Counted from the stretch's first letter, positions 1-10,077 are shown. The stretch is 64,000 nucleotides of DNA from Chromobacterium sp. IIBBL 290-4 (GCF_024207115.1 NZ_CP100128.1:62001-126000), one strand, 5' to 3'. Numbers and translations are program-made. Notes: generated by a model from the letters alone, not told the origin.

Positions 1-533
<533 letters not shown>

Positions 534-537
<4 letters not shown>

Positions 538-2126
538 GCACCGAGAGCTTGCCTCCCGAAGAGGACAACTGGCTGCTGGACGACAACGACGGCGACGAAA
601 CCCCGCGCCCATCCGAAACGCGCAAGCCATGGAAGGTGCTGATCGTCGACGACGAGAAAGACGTGCACACCGCCACCCGCATCGCCCTGCGCGGCATCAG
701 CTACAAAGAGCGGCCGCTGGAGCTGCTGAGCGCGTACAGCGGCGGCGAAGCCTTCCAGATGCTGCAAAAGCACGCCGACATCGCGCTGATCATGCTGGAC
801 GTGGTGATGGAAAGTGAAGACGCCGGCCTGCGGCTGGTGCACCGCATCCGCGAGGAGCTGAACAACAGCGTGGTGCGCATCGTGCTGCGCACCGGCCAGC
901 CCGGCCAGGCGCCGGAGCAGGAAGTCATCCTCAACTACGACATCAACGATTACAAAACCAAAACCGAACTGACCACGCAGAAGCTGTTCACCACCACCAT
1001 CGCCTCCTTGCGCGCCTACGAAAACATGGTGTCGCTGGAGAAAAACCGCCAGGGCCTGGCCAAAATTCTGGAAAGCGCCTCCGACCTGTACCAACTGCAC
1101 TCGCTGCGCGAATTCGCTTCCGGCGTGCTGCGCCAGATCAGCGCACTGCTGGACATCGGCACCGACGGCATTCTGTGCGTGCGCAATGAAAACCACAGCG
1201 GCCGGCCGGAGCTGGAAATCCTGGCGGTGTCCGGGTCCTATGAATACCTGGCCGAGGCCGGCGACCTGTCGTCCGAACCCAAGCTGGCGGAAGTGATCCA
1301 TCGCGCCTTCAAGGAAAAGCGCAGCATCTTCCAGCATCCCTACGATGTGCTTTACATCGCCTCGCGCAATCGCCGCGAGTTCGCCGTGCACTTCATGCCG
1401 CAATGGCCGCTGGAAAGCGTGGAGCGCGATCTGCTGGACGTATTCTGCCAGCGCATCTCGGCCGCTTACGACAATCTCTACCTATACAACCAGCTGCGCA
1501 GCGCCCAGGAGGCCACCGTGGTGGCGCTGGCGGACCTGGCGGAATTCCGCGACACCGACACCGGCGACCATGTGCTGCGGGTGCAGAAGCTGACCGACGC
1601 CATCGCGGCGGAAATGATGGCCGAAAACCACTACCCGGAGCTGATGCACCGCGAGTTCATGGACATGGTGGGCATGGCCAGCATTCTGCACGATATCGGC
1701 AAAGTCGCCATTCCGGACCACATCCTGCTCAAACCCGGCAAGCTGGACCCGGAAGAGCGCGAGGTGATGGAGCAGCATGCCGCCATCGGCGCGCAAATCC
1801 TGCTCAAGTCGGCGCAGATGGTGGAAGGGACCAGCTATCTGTCCCTTGGGTCGGAAATCGCCGGCGGCCATCATGAGCATTTCGATGGCAATGGCTATCC
1901 GCACAAAATCAAGGGGCAGGACATCCCCCTCTCAGCCCGCATCGTCGCCGTGGTCGATGTCTTCGACGCCCTGCTCAACAAGCGCCCTTACAAGGAGCCG
2001 TGGAGCATGGAAGACACGATGAAATACATCAACGGACGGGCCGGCAGCCAGTTCGATCCCCATGTGGTGCAGGCCTTGTCCAAACTGGTGGAAGAAGACC
2101 GCCTGCCGGTGAAGTTCGGAGAGTGA
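534..2126 (+). CDS. Response regulator with DUF3369-like middle and HD-GYP domain
   Basis: The 530-residue protein has an acidic N-terminal tail and a receiver domain (VLIVDDE near residue 36, phospho-acceptor Asp89 in MLDVVM). A central region of about residues 175-315 resembles the GAF-like DUF3369 module of such regulators. A C-terminal HD-GYP domain shows HD at residues 386-387 (ILHDIGKVAIPD), HH at 446-447 and the DGNGYP motif. HD-GYP domains of this type hydrolyse cyclic di-GMP, so the pair probably turns a signal into lower c-di-GMP. It is translationally coupled to the upstream kinase by ATGA. Confidence 0.93.
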
Positions 2127-2149
2127 TCAAAAGCCCCTGCCCATGAACG

Positions 2150-2180
2150 AAAAAGCCCGCCGAATCCGGCGGGCTTTGTC
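2150..2180. terminator. Bidirectional terminator between convergent genes
   Basis: A run of A, an inverted repeat AAGCCCGCC...GGCGGGCTT and a T-rich tail lie between the HD-GYP regulator (plus) and the permease (minus). The A-run and T-run on either side let it serve both directions. Confidence 0.85.
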
Positions 2181-2203
2181 TTGAGGCAAAAACGGAGGAT
2201 CGC

Positions 2204-3601
2204 TTAAGCCGGCTTGTGCAGCAAGGAGTTGCGGCGCGAGTAGCCGAAGTACACCACCAGGCCGATCAACAGCCAGGCGGCGAAGCAAGTCCAGGTCAGC
2301 AAGGACAGCTGGGTCATCAGGAAGCCGCAGCACAGGATGGCCAGCGCCGGAATGGTCGGCACCGCCGGGCAGACGAATTTGCGCGGCAGGTTAGGCTCGC
2401 GCTTGCGCAGCACGATCACCGACAGCGAGATCAGGGTGAAGGCGGCCAGCGTGCCGATGTTCACCAGCTCGGCCAGCGTGTGCAACGGCACGAAGCCGGC
2501 CAGCAAGGCGATGACGCAGCCGATCAGCCAGGTGGCCTTGTACGGGGTGCCGTACTTGGGATTCACTTCCGAGAAGATCTTCGGCAGCAGGCCGTCGCGG
2601 CTCATGGCGAACAGGATGCGGGTCTGGCCGTAGGTCATCACCAGGATCACCGTCATCATGCCCAGAATGGCGCCCAGATCGACGAAACCGGCGAACCAGT
2701 CCAGCTTGGCCACCTGCAGCGCCAGCGACACCGGATGATCCACGCCGGCGAACTGCATGTAGGGCACGATGCCGGTCATGATGGCGGCCACGATCACATA
2801 CAGCAGCGAACAGATGCCCAGAGACCAGATCACGCCGCGCGGAATATCCTTGGCCGGGTCCTTCACCTCTTCGGCCGCGCAGGTCACCGCGTCAAAACCG
2901 ATGAAGCTGAAGAATACGATGGCCGCGCCATGGAACACGCCGGAGAAGCCGAAAGGCAGCGCCGGTTGCCAGTTGGCCGGCTTGACGTGCCACACGCCGA
3001 TGGCGATGAACAGCAGCACCACGGCCACCTTGATCAGCACCACCACATTGTTGACGCGCTTGGATTCCTTGATGCCGAAGGCCAGCAGCGCGGTAATGAC
3101 GATGGCGATGGTGAAGGCCGGCAGATTGAACAAGGTGGCCTTGCCCGGCACCGAGCCGGCGGCGGCGGTCAGCGCCTCAGGCAGCTTGACGCCAAAACCG
3201 GCCAGCAAGCTCTGGAAATAGCCCGACCAGCCCACCGACACGGCGGACGAGGCCAACAGGTACTCCAGCAGCAAGTCCCAGCCTATGATCCAGGCGATCA
3301 GTTCGCCCAAGGTGGCGTAAGCGTAGGTGTAGGTGGAGCCGGAAACCGGCAACATGGAGGCGAACTCGGCATAGCACATCGCCGCGAAGCCACAGGCGAA
3401 GGCGCTGATGACGAAGGAGAGCACCAGGCCGGGGCCGGCGATGGTGGCGCCGGTGCCGGTCAGCACGAAAATGCCGGTGCCGATGATGGCGCCGATGCCC
3501 AGCATGGTAAGGTCGAACGCGGAGAGCTCCTTCCGAAGCCCGCGCGAAGTCTGAGCGGTTTCCAGCATGCCCTGGACGCTCTTCTTGCGCATCAAACTCA
3601 T
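2204..3601 (-). CDS. APC-superfamily amino-acid permease
   Basis: The 465-residue membrane protein begins with the APC signature: a charged N-terminus, then LGIGAIIGTGIFVLTGT in the first helix and about twelve hydrophobic segments in all. The sequence resembles the cationic amino acid transporter/YfnA branch (GFDAVTCAAEEVKDPAKDIP after TM5). It would import amino acids by proton or cation coupling at the inner membrane; substrate is not determinable. It is a single gene with its own terminator at 2150-2180. The upstream gap of about 270 bases contains a 7-bp GC hairpin at 3673-3693 but no clear promoter. Confidence 0.9.
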   Translation of the reverse strand: MSLMRKKSVQGMLETAQTSRGLRKELSAFDLTMLGIGAIIGTGIFVLTGTGATIAGPGLVLSFVISAFACGFAAMCYAEFASMLPVSGSTYTYAYATLGELIAWIIGWDLLLEYLLASSAVSVGWSGYFQSLLAGFGVKLPEALTAAAGSVPGKATLFNLPAFTIAIVITALLAFGIKESKRVNNVVVLIKVAVVLLFIAIGVWHVKPANWQPALPFGFSGVFHGAAIVFFSFIGFDAVTCAAEEVKDPAKDIPRGVIWSLGICSLLYVIVAAIMTGIVPYMQFAGVDHPVSLALQVAKLDWFAGFVDLGAILGMMTVILVMTYGQTRILFAMSRDGLLPKIFSEVNPKYGTPYKATWLIGCVIALLAGFVPLHTLAELVNIGTLAAFTLISLSVIVLRKREPNLPRKFVCPAVPTIPALAILCCGFLMTQLSLLTWTCFAAWLLIGLVVYFGYSRRNSLLHKPA

Positions 3602-3873
3602 TTCTTACTGTCCCGTATATCGCCCACACCCGGTCGCGGCCGCCCACAAAGAGGCAAGCCGAAACGACAAGACGCCCGCTGTCCAGGCGGGCGCCTCATA
3701 CTCGGATTAGGCTGTGTAAAGTGATCTGATTTGTCCCTCAGCCGCCGTCCCGTCTTGTCAATTTGCGGGCCATGTCAGCGAAGGCTTTCGATACTACCTC
3801 AGGAGACCGTCGCCACAATGCGGGAAAACAGCAATGTCACAAATAACAGCATTCAGCATTCATTAAATTTTTA

Positions 3874-4329
3874 TTACTGCGGCAGCGACATCCTGTCCAG
3901 CAAACGCCTCGCCGCCGCCTCCTGCCGCGCCCGGGAACGATCGCCATCCAGCCGCTCGCGGCCGCGCCACACTACGCCGCCCTCCTGATCGCGCACGGTC
4001 AGCTCCAGCATCGGCCAGGTTTCCAGGCGATACGGCGGACCGCGCCAGCCGTCTTCATCGCGCCAACCATATGGCTGAGAGACCCATTGCTGATCCTGGC
4101 TTTCCGTGAAGCACAGCCGCCACGCGCCGTGGGGATTTTCCTCCAAACCGCGCAAGGCCAAGCGCGTCGCCACCCAGTCGCGCCAGCCGCCGGCCGCATC
4201 GCCCGACGGCAAACACTCCAGCCGCACGCCGTCGGCCTGCGTCGGCGCAGATGCGGCGCCGCCATCGGCCCAGGCCAAGCTTGCGCACATGCATGCGGCG
4301 GCCCAGCCGCCCATTCGATACCGCCTCAT
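3874..4329 (-). CDS. Hypothetical exported protein
   Basis: The 151-residue protein starts with a likely signal peptide (MRRYRMGGWAAACMCASLAWA, cleavage after AWA). A strong RBS (AGGGAGGG) lies 8 bases upstream. The mature part is rich in Trp and Arg and carries two cysteines. I do not recognise the family. It lies downstream of the porin on the same strand with a 117-base gap, so it could be the last gene of the trehalose transcript or independent. Confidence 0.75.
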   Translation of the reverse strand: MRRYRMGGWAAACMCASLAWADGGAASAPTQADGVRLECLPSGDAAGGWRDWVATRLALRGLEENPHGAWRLCFTESQDQQWVSQPYGWRDEDGWRGPPYRLETWPMLELTVRDQEGGVVWRGRERLDGDRSRARQEAAARRLLDRMSLPQ

Positions 4330-4446
4330 CGCCGCCCTCCCTCATCGAGAATCCCTATCCAGCACAGACCGCCGCCCAAACGCAAAGTGCCGCGACATAT
4401 GTCGCAGCACCGTAAACCCGCCTGCGCAAAACCGCTCAAGCCGCGC

Positions 4447-5718
4447 TTACCACCAAGCTTCGATCTGCGCGCCGAAAGTCGTGGCCTGGGTGCGGCCATT
4501 GGCGGCAAAACTGGTCAGATTGGCCTGCGCCGCCGCATTGTTCCAATTGTAATGGCTGACATACAGCCGCAGCTCCGGCCGGGTCCAGAAATCGGTGTTC
4601 GGCGCGAAGGCCACCGCCAGCGTCGCCTTGTTCAGCCGCTGCAGCGGCTGGCTGTCGGCATCGCGGCTGGTCAGGCCGATTTCGGTCAGCAGCTTGACGT
4701 TGGCCGCCACGCCGTAGGACAGCCGTCCGCCCACGGTGGCGTCGCGGTATTTGGCAGCATTGTCCGGCGCTGTCGTCTGCCAGCCCAGCAGCGCCTGGCC
4801 GCCGAAGCGCCCGCGCTGCCAGTCCAGCACGTCGGCGATGCGGCTCTGCCGCGCGCCGGCCTGCGCCGCCCCACTATTGTCCAGATTGTAGAACTGGCCG
4901 GACAGCGAGGCGTGGCCGCTGGAGGTTTGCAGGAACAAGGAGTTGTTGACGCCCTGCGCCAGGAAGTCCTTCTGATTATGCAGCAGGCCCAGCGCCGCGC
5001 CCGGCTTGCCGATGGCGAAGTCGCCGCTGATGGCCGCGCCGGTCAAGGTCAGCTTGCCGCCGGGGTTGGTGTCGATGCCGGTCAGCTGGAAGTTGGCGCG
5101 GCGCGCGTTATTGGGCGTGGCATTGTCATTGGCGTAGCTGCCGGACGAAGACACCGACAGATTCAGCTTGGCCTTGCCGACGGCGATGCCGTCCACGCCG
5201 GCGCCGTAGTTGTCGCCGTCCTGCATCAGCCAGTTGTCCACGATATGGATGTCCTGGATGCGGTGGTAGCGCTGGCCGGCCCACAAGGTCAGATTGGGCG
5301 CGAACTCCAGCCCGCTGATGTAGCCGTAGACCTGGGAAGCGCTGGTCTTGCCGTTGTAGATGGTGGGCATCACGTAAGCGCCCCAGCTGACGCCATTGCC
5401 CAGCGTCCACTTCTTGCCGATGCCGAACTCTATATAAGTATCGCCCTCGTTGCCGAGGCGGAAATGCTGCAGATCGCCGCCCAGCTGGTATTGGCCCTTG
5501 GGCTGATTGTCGCCGGAGCTGCCGTAGAAGCCGCTGCGCAGATAGCCGTCAAACTGGAAGCCCATCTCGTCCAGCGCCTGCTTCACCGCGCCGCTCAGTT
5601 GCTCGGCGCTGATCTGCGGCGCTGGTGCGGCGGCCGGCGCATCGTCGGCCCAGGCCGGCAGGCAGGTCCCCAGCAGCGGCAGCAGCACGCACAGCCAGTT
5701 GATGGTTTTCGTCCTCAT
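4447..5718 (-). CDS. LamB/maltoporin-type sugar porin
   Basis: The protein has a signal peptide ending near AWA and then the LamB-like opening: a short helical stretch followed by FQFDGYLRSGFYGSSGDN, RLGNEGDTYIEFGIG, alternating beta-strand periodicity throughout and a C-terminal aromatic residue (EAWW). This fits an outer-membrane 18-strand sugar porin. The start at 5718 is preferred over 5724 because AAGGAG then sits 6 bases before ATG, giving 423 residues. Position downstream of treB-treC indicates trehalose or other disaccharide uptake across the outer membrane. Confidence 0.88.
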   Translation of the reverse strand: MRTKTINWLCVLLPLLGTCLPAWADDAPAAAPAPQISAEQLSGAVKQALDEMGFQFDGYLRSGFYGSSGDNQPKGQYQLGGDLQHFRLGNEGDTYIEFGIGKKWTLGNGVSWGAYVMPTIYNGKTSASQVYGYISGLEFAPNLTLWAGQRYHRIQDIHIVDNWLMQDGDNYGAGVDGIAVGKAKLNLSVSSSGSYANDNATPNNARRANFQLTGIDTNPGGKLTLTGAAISGDFAIGKPGAALGLLHNQKDFLAQGVNNSLFLQTSSGHASLSGQFYNLDNSGAAQAGARQSRIADVLDWQRGRFGGQALLGWQTTAPDNAAKYRDATVGGRLSYGVAANVKLLTEIGLTSRDADSQPLQRLNKATLAVAFAPNTDFWTRPELRLYVSHYNWNNAAAQANLTSFAANGRTQATTFGAQIEAWW

Positions 5719-5777
5719 TCTCATCTCCTTGTCCCAATGGATGATGGCGCCCGTTTTCTTCGGGCAAAGCTCCGCCC

Positions 5778-5797
5778 TGCCGGCTTGCCAGCCGGCA
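5778..5797. other. Hairpin between treC and the porin
   Basis: A perfect 7-bp stem TGCCGGC/GCCGGCA with a 6-base loop lies in the 108-base gap between treC and the porin gene. There is no T-run, so it is more likely an RNA-processing or stabilising hairpin, or a partial terminator, than a full terminator. Confidence 0.5.
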
Positions 5798-5826
5798 TGA
5801 GGGGAGGTGTTAGGGGGATGGCGCGC

Positions 5827-7476
5827 TTAGATCGCGGCTGGCGGCGTCGCCCGGTACAGCAGCGAATGCCAGGGCCTTAGCTGGCCGTCCATCTGCGGCG
5901 GATAGTTGGACAACAGCAGCTCCAATACCCAGCCAGCCGGCACCAGCTCAGCCGGGCGCGGACAAAGGAGCTCGTCGCCGCCGAAGTGGTTGATTGCCAG
6001 CAGCATCTCGTCGCCGCAGCGGCGGGTGTAGACCCACAGGCTGGGATGGTCCGGCGTCAAGCAGCGGTAGTCGCCATCCGCGAACACCCGATACTGCTTG
6101 CGCAGCTGGATCAAGCGCCGGTAGTGGTGCAGCGTGGACTGTTTGTCGCCGATGGCGGCTGCCACATTGATTTCGGCCGCATCCGCCGCCACGGCCAGCC
6201 ACGGCTCGGCTGCGCTGAAACCGGTATGCGGGCCGTCATCCCACTGCATCGGCGTGCGGGCGTTGTCGCGCGAGCGCTGGCGTATCACCGCCATCGCCTC
6301 GGCATCGCTGAAATCCTCCGCCAACAGCTGGCGATAGGCATTGAGGCTTTCCACGTCGCGCAGTTGGCCGATGTCGACGAAGCCCGGATCGGCCATGCCG
6401 ATTTCCTCGCCCTGGTAGATATAGGGCGTGCCCTGCAGACCGTGCAGCGCGGTGGCCAGCATCTTGGCGGACTCGGTCCGGTAGCGGCCATCATCGCCAA
6501 AGCGCGACAGCGCGCGCGGCTGGTCGTGGTTGCACCAGAACAGCGCGTTCCAGCCGCCGCCGGCGTGCATTCCAATTTGCCAGTCGGACAGGATGCGCTT
6601 GAGCGCGATGAAGTCCACCCTCCCCGGCCGCCATTTCTGCCCATCCGGGTAATCCACCTTCAGATGGTGGAAGTTGAAGGTCATGCTCAGCTCGCCCCGC
6701 TCCGGCCGGCTGTAGGCGATGCAATGCTCCAGCGAGGTGGACGACATCTCGCCCACGGTCAGCAAGTCATGGCCGGCGAACACCTCGCGGTGCATCTGCT
6801 GCAGGTATTCATGCACGCGCGGGCCGTCGGTGTAAAAGTGGCGGCCGTCGCTGTCGTCCTCGGAAAACGCCGGGTCCTTGGAGATCAGGTTGATCACGTC
6901 CAGCCGGAAGCCGGCCACGCCCTTGTCGCGCCAGAAACGCATCATCTCGAACACGGCCTGGCGGAGCGCCGGGTTTTCCCAGTTGAGGTCAGCCTGGGTC
7001 TTATCGAATAGATGCAGGTAATACTGGCCGCTGGCTTCATCCCTCTCCCAGGCGTTGCCGCCGAATTTGGACTGCCAGTTGTTGGGCGCGTCGCGCCAGA
7101 TGTAGAAATCGCGGTACGGGTTGCCCCTGCCCTGCAAGGCCTGCTGGAACCAGGCGTGTTCGGTGGAAGTGTGGTTGACCACGATGTCCAGCATCACGCC
7201 GATGCCGCGCCGCTTGGCCTCGGCCAGCAGCAACTCGAAATCCGCCATGCTGCCGTAGGCTGGATCGATGCTGTAGTAGTCGCTGACGTCGTAGCCGTTG
7301 TCGTGCTGCGGCGAGCGGTAGAACGGCGTCAGCCACAGATAGTCCACCCCCAACCAGGCCAGGTAGTCCAGCCGGTCCACCACGCCCAATAGATCGCCGG
7401 TGGCTTGCTTGCGATGGCTGCTGAAGCTCTTGGGGTAGATCTGGTACACCACCGCCTGTTTCATGTCCTTAGCCAT
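5827..7476 (-). CDS. treC: Trehalose-6-phosphate hydrolase (alpha,alpha-phosphotrehalase)
   Basis: This 549-residue GH13 enzyme splits imported trehalose 6-phosphate into glucose and glucose 6-phosphate in the cytoplasm. It shows the family order VVYQIYPKSF at the start, DVVVNHTSTEH, GFRLDVINLISKD with the nucleophile Asp, VGEMSS with the acid/base Glu, and NHDQPRALSRFGDD. Length matches TreC (about 550). Its start overlaps the end of treB by 8 bases, so the two are translationally coupled. The GAGG motif about 9 bases upstream supports the start at 7476. Confidence 0.95.
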   Translation of the reverse strand: MAKDMKQAVVYQIYPKSFSSHRKQATGDLLGVVDRLDYLAWLGVDYLWLTPFYRSPQHDNGYDVSDYYSIDPAYGSMADFELLLAEAKRRGIGVMLDIVVNHTSTEHAWFQQALQGRGNPYRDFYIWRDAPNNWQSKFGGNAWERDEASGQYYLHLFDKTQADLNWENPALRQAVFEMMRFWRDKGVAGFRLDVINLISKDPAFSEDDSDGRHFYTDGPRVHEYLQQMHREVFAGHDLLTVGEMSSTSLEHCIAYSRPERGELSMTFNFHHLKVDYPDGQKWRPGRVDFIALKRILSDWQIGMHAGGGWNALFWCNHDQPRALSRFGDDGRYRTESAKMLATALHGLQGTPYIYQGEEIGMADPGFVDIGQLRDVESLNAYRQLLAEDFSDAEAMAVIRQRSRDNARTPMQWDDGPHTGFSAAEPWLAVAADAAEINVAAAIGDKQSTLHHYRRLIQLRKQYRVFADGDYRCLTPDHPSLWVYTRRCGDEMLLAINHFGGDELLCPRPAELVPAGWVLELLLSNYPPQMDGQLRPWHSLLYRATPPAAI

Positions 7477-8923
7477 TCTGCGCAGCCTCTTCCTGAGGAG
7501 CCGCGGCCAGCTGGCGGCGCGCCAGCAGCCAGGTCAGGCCGAAAGGCAGGATCAAGGCCACCAGCATGCCCGCCAGGAACAGAGGAATGTACTGCGGAAT
7601 GATGGAGATGAAGGCCGGCAGGCCGCCGACGCCGATGGCGGAAGCCTTGACGTGGCCCAGGCTGATCAGCACCGCCGCGCAGGCGGAGCCGGCCAGCGCC
7701 GCGTAAAACGGCAGCTTGTAGCGCAGATTGACGCCGAACATCGCCGGCTCGGTGATGCCGAAGAAGGCCGATATCGCCGAGGTGGACGCCATATTCTTGT
7801 CGTTGACGCTCCTGGCCAGCCAGAACATCGCCAGCGCGGCGCTGCCCTGGGCGATATTGGACAGCGCGATCATCGGCCAGATGAAGGTGCCGCCCTGGCT
7901 GGCAATCAGCTGCAAGTCCACCGCGATGAACATGTGGTGCATGCCGGTCAGCACCAGCGGCGCGTACAGCGCGCCGAACAACGCCGCGCCCAGCCACGGC
8001 GCCAGATTGAACACATAAACCAGCGCGTCGGTGACGGCGATGCCCAGGTGGCGGGCCAAGGGGCCGATCACCGCCAAGGCCAGAAAACCGCTCACCGCGA
8101 TGGTGACGATGGGCACCACCAGCAGCTGCACCGCGTTAGGCACCCGCGGCCGCAACCACAGCTCGACGCGGCACATCACCCAGGCAGCAGCCAGGATGGG
8201 CAGGATCTGGCCCTGGTAGCCCACCTTCTCGATATGCAGGCCAAACAGGTCGAAGTAAGGCACCGACGCGCCGTCCAGCCCGGCGGCCGCCTTGCCGTAG
8301 TTCCAGGCGTTGAGCAAGTCCGGATGCACCAGCAGCAGGCCCAGCACGATGCCCAGAATCTCGCTGCCGCCGAAGCGCTTGGCGGCCGACCAGCCCACCA
8401 GCGCCGGCAAAAACACGAAAGAGGTGTTGGCCATCATATTGATCAGCCCCCACAAGCCCGACAGGCCCGGATAGGCGTCCAACAGGCTCTTGTCCGCGAT
8501 GAACATGCCCTTGGCGCCCAAGAGATTGTTGGCGCCCATAAGCAGGCCGGCGATGACGATGGCCGGCAAGATGGGCATGAACACGTCCGAAAACACCTTG
8601 ACCAGCTGCTGCAGCCGGTTCTGCTTGGCGTCGCCGCTGGCCTTGACGTCGGCGATGGTGGCGCGCGCCACGCCGCCCTGCTTCACCATTTCGGCGTAGA
8701 CGCGGTCCACGTCGCCGGCGCCGATGACGATCTGAAACACCCCGGCATTGCTGAAATGGCCCTTCACCAACTCCACCTGGCGCAGCGCGTCCCCGCTCAC
8801 CTTGGATTCGTCGAGCAATGAAATGCGCAGCCGGGTAAGGCAGTGCGCCGCCTGGCGGATATTGGCCGCGCCGCCGATGTTTTGCAGTATCTGCGCGGCG
8901 ATCGCTTGATAGTCGTGACTCAT
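7469..8923 (-). CDS. treB: PTS trehalose transporter, EIIBC
   Basis: The 484-residue protein has an N-terminal EIIB domain with the phospho-Cys at residue 28 (AAHCLTRLRI) and then a long EIIC membrane domain of the glucose/sucrose/trehalose family (GLMGANNLLG, FFGITEPAMFGVNLRYKLPF). It imports trehalose and phosphorylates it to trehalose 6-phosphate. There is no EIIA domain, so it must borrow a Crr-type EIIA encoded elsewhere. A strong RBS (AGGGAGGG) precedes the ATG. Expression is expected to be controlled by the TreR operators 110-145 bases upstream. Confidence 0.95.
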   Translation of the reverse strand: MSHDYQAIAAQILQNIGGAANIRQAAHCLTRLRISLLDESKVSGDALRQVELVKGHFSNAGVFQIVIGAGDVDRVYAEMVKQGGVARATIADVKASGDAKQNRLQQLVKVFSDVFMPILPAIVIAGLLMGANNLLGAKGMFIADKSLLDAYPGLSGLWGLINMMANTSFVFLPALVGWSAAKRFGGSEILGIVLGLLLVHPDLLNAWNYGKAAAGLDGASVPYFDLFGLHIEKVGYQGQILPILAAAWVMCRVELWLRPRVPNAVQLLVVPIVTIAVSGFLALAVIGPLARHLGIAVTDALVYVFNLAPWLGAALFGALYAPLVLTGMHHMFIAVDLQLIASQGGTFIWPMIALSNIAQGSAALAMFWLARSVNDKNMASTSAISAFFGITEPAMFGVNLRYKLPFYAALAGSACAAVLISLGHVKASAIGVGGLPAFISIIPQYIPLFLAGMLVALILPFGLTWLLARRQLAAAPQEEAAQNG

Positions 8924-9023
8924 CGTCCCTCCCTGTCCCTTTGTCGCGGCGGCGGGTCAACGCCCATTCACGATGCCCGAAATCCGCCTGTTCGTGGTGA
9001 TTGTCTGCATGGCAATCAAGGGC

Positions 9024-9052
9024 AAATTAACTCGTACATACGAGATGGTCAA
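9024..9052 (-). promoter_or_regulatory. treB promoter
   Basis: On the minus strand there is TTGACC (9052-9047), a 17-base spacer and TAATTT (9029-9024). The spacer is almost filled by one TreR-type operator. Transcription would start near 9017, leaving a leader of about 95 bases before treB. Confidence 0.75.
9031..9044. promoter_or_regulatory. TreR-type operator in the treB promoter spacer
   Basis: CTCGTACATACGAG is a 14-base near-perfect palindrome between the -35 and -10 hexamers. GntR/HutC-type TreR repressors bind similar short palindromes (for example the TTGTATATACAA core in Bacillus). A protein here would block RNA polymerase directly. Confidence 0.8.
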
Positions 9053-9054
9053 CA

Positions 9055-9068
9055 CTCGTCTGTACGAG
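9055..9068. promoter_or_regulatory. Second TreR-type operator
   Basis: CTCGTCTGTACGAG lies 24 bases centre to centre from the first operator, just upstream of the -35 hexamer. It shares the CTCGT...TACGAG arms with one imperfect pair. The spacing, slightly over two helical turns, would suit cooperative binding. Confidence 0.75.
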
Positions 9069-9119
9069 TTTGCGAAAAGTCAAACCGACTGCCGCCATTT
9101 CGCAACAGCGGCAAAACAA

Positions 9120-9150
9120 AGGCCCGGGCGGATGACTCCGCACCGGGCCT
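9120..9150. other. Strong GC hairpin upstream of the trehalose operators
   Basis: AGGCCCGG, then GCGGA-TGAC-TCCGC, then CCGGGCCT form a stem of about 13 bp with one bulged A. The minus-strand side continues into TTTGTTTTG, so it could terminate transcripts entering from the right. No gene there clearly needs it. Confidence 0.5.
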
Positions 9151-9178
9151 GTCTCATTCAATCCATTCTACGATTAGC

Positions 9179-9262
9179 GGTGGACCGCCCTGCGGGGCAT
9201 CCACCCTACAAATACCGTCTCCCGTAGGGCGGAATCCCGGCTTTGCCGGGAGTTCCGCCGGG
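9179..9262. repeat. Pair of inverted REP-type repeats (REPIN-like)
   Basis: Two head-to-head elements occur. The right one (9224-9262) begins GTAGGGCGGAATCCCGG and carries an internal hairpin closing with TTCCGCCGG. The left one (9179-9209) read on the minus strand begins GTAGGGTGGATGCCCCG and ends GGCGGTCCACC. A GTAG head followed by an imperfect hairpin is the hallmark of REP elements mobilised by RAYT transposases. Copies elsewhere in the genome would confirm it. Confidence 0.75.
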
Positions 9263-9519
9263 TTGCGACCATCAATATCCGGAGCACATAGCGCCCCCCC
9301 ATTCCCAGCTGGCAGGGGAATATTTTCCCTTCAGCGCATCCGGCAAGTACACAGCCACTGGCAAATGGTGTATTTCGTCCAGCTTTAAGCCAAAACAATA
9401 AGCGACATATACGCTATCACAATGATTTAAATATGAAAATCTTTACAGCATATTTCTTGCGGGCCAAAATATGATGGCCGCCCGACATTTCGGGTTGCTA
9501 AGTAATAATTAGGACTCCC
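9263..9519. other. AT-richer intergenic stretch without a gene
   Basis: The 257 bases between the REP pair and the next gene are clearly AT-richer than the surroundings, especially from 9390 on. I see no convincing gene; an RBS-like AGGA sits just before the ATG at 9520. The composition change marks the left edge of an atypical insert. Confidence 0.5.
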
Positions 9520-10077
9520 ATGTCGAATCTCACCATTTTCCTCCGCCAAGTCCGCAGCCGCTCGCGGGAGCATCTGCAAGCAATGGGACTACTTGCCAGC
9601 GCCAGACTTGCAGGGCAAATGGTTGCCGTGCTGCGGCAAGAACTAGATTCAATGGTCCGTGTGATTTACTTGCTCACGCAAAACTCAGAGCGCCGGGAAC
9701 TACTAATCGGCGCGTCAGTACGCGGCGAGAAATGGTCGCAAGAAGCTTCGCGCGCGAAGGTCACGGATAGGGAAATGGTTGAGCTTGCTCAGTCACTTCA
9801 AGGTTGGACACAGGCCGTGTACAAATTCGGGTGTGCATTCATCCATCTGTCCGGCCTTCACGACTATAACGACCGAGATCCGTTGTCACAACTACCTACC
9901 GAAGAACGCAGGGACATCTTGGAGCACTGCAGGTATTACCATGGTGGTCCTGCTGCCGAACGCTTTGAAGACCTCGTTCCGTATCTGCCTAGCATCCTCG
10001 AGAAGATCGCGAAAAACCTTGAGTGCTACCTTGAGTCTTTGGAAAATGGCGAGATGCTGGATACGAACGATGTTTAA
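9520..10077 (+). CDS. Hypothetical protein in a low-GC insert
   Basis: The 185-residue, mostly helical, charged protein has no signal peptide or membrane segment. I do not recognise the family. RRDILEH near residue 130 fits the loose Rx4-6H pattern of HEPN ribonucleases, and the region around KFGCAFIHLSGLHDY is aromatic and His-rich as in some HEPN/DUF5677-like proteins, but this is weak. Codon use and composition are more AT-rich than the neighbours, and the gene sits between REP repeats and treR. This suggests acquisition by transfer. RBS AGGA lies about 7 bases upstream. Confidence 0.75.
   Translation: MSNLTIFLRQVRSRSREHLQAMGLLASARLAGQMVAVLRQELDSMVRVIYLLTQNSERRELLIGASVRGEKWSQEASRAKVTDREMVELAQSLQGWTQAVYKFGCAFIHLSGLHDYNDRDPLSQLPTEERRDILEHCRYYHGGPAAERFEDLVPYLPSILEKIAKNLECYLESLENGEMLDTNDV

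Noticed and set aside
7469..7476. Frameshift between treB and treC
   Set aside because: Both genes have full family length and their own starts; the 8-base overlap is ordinary coupling.
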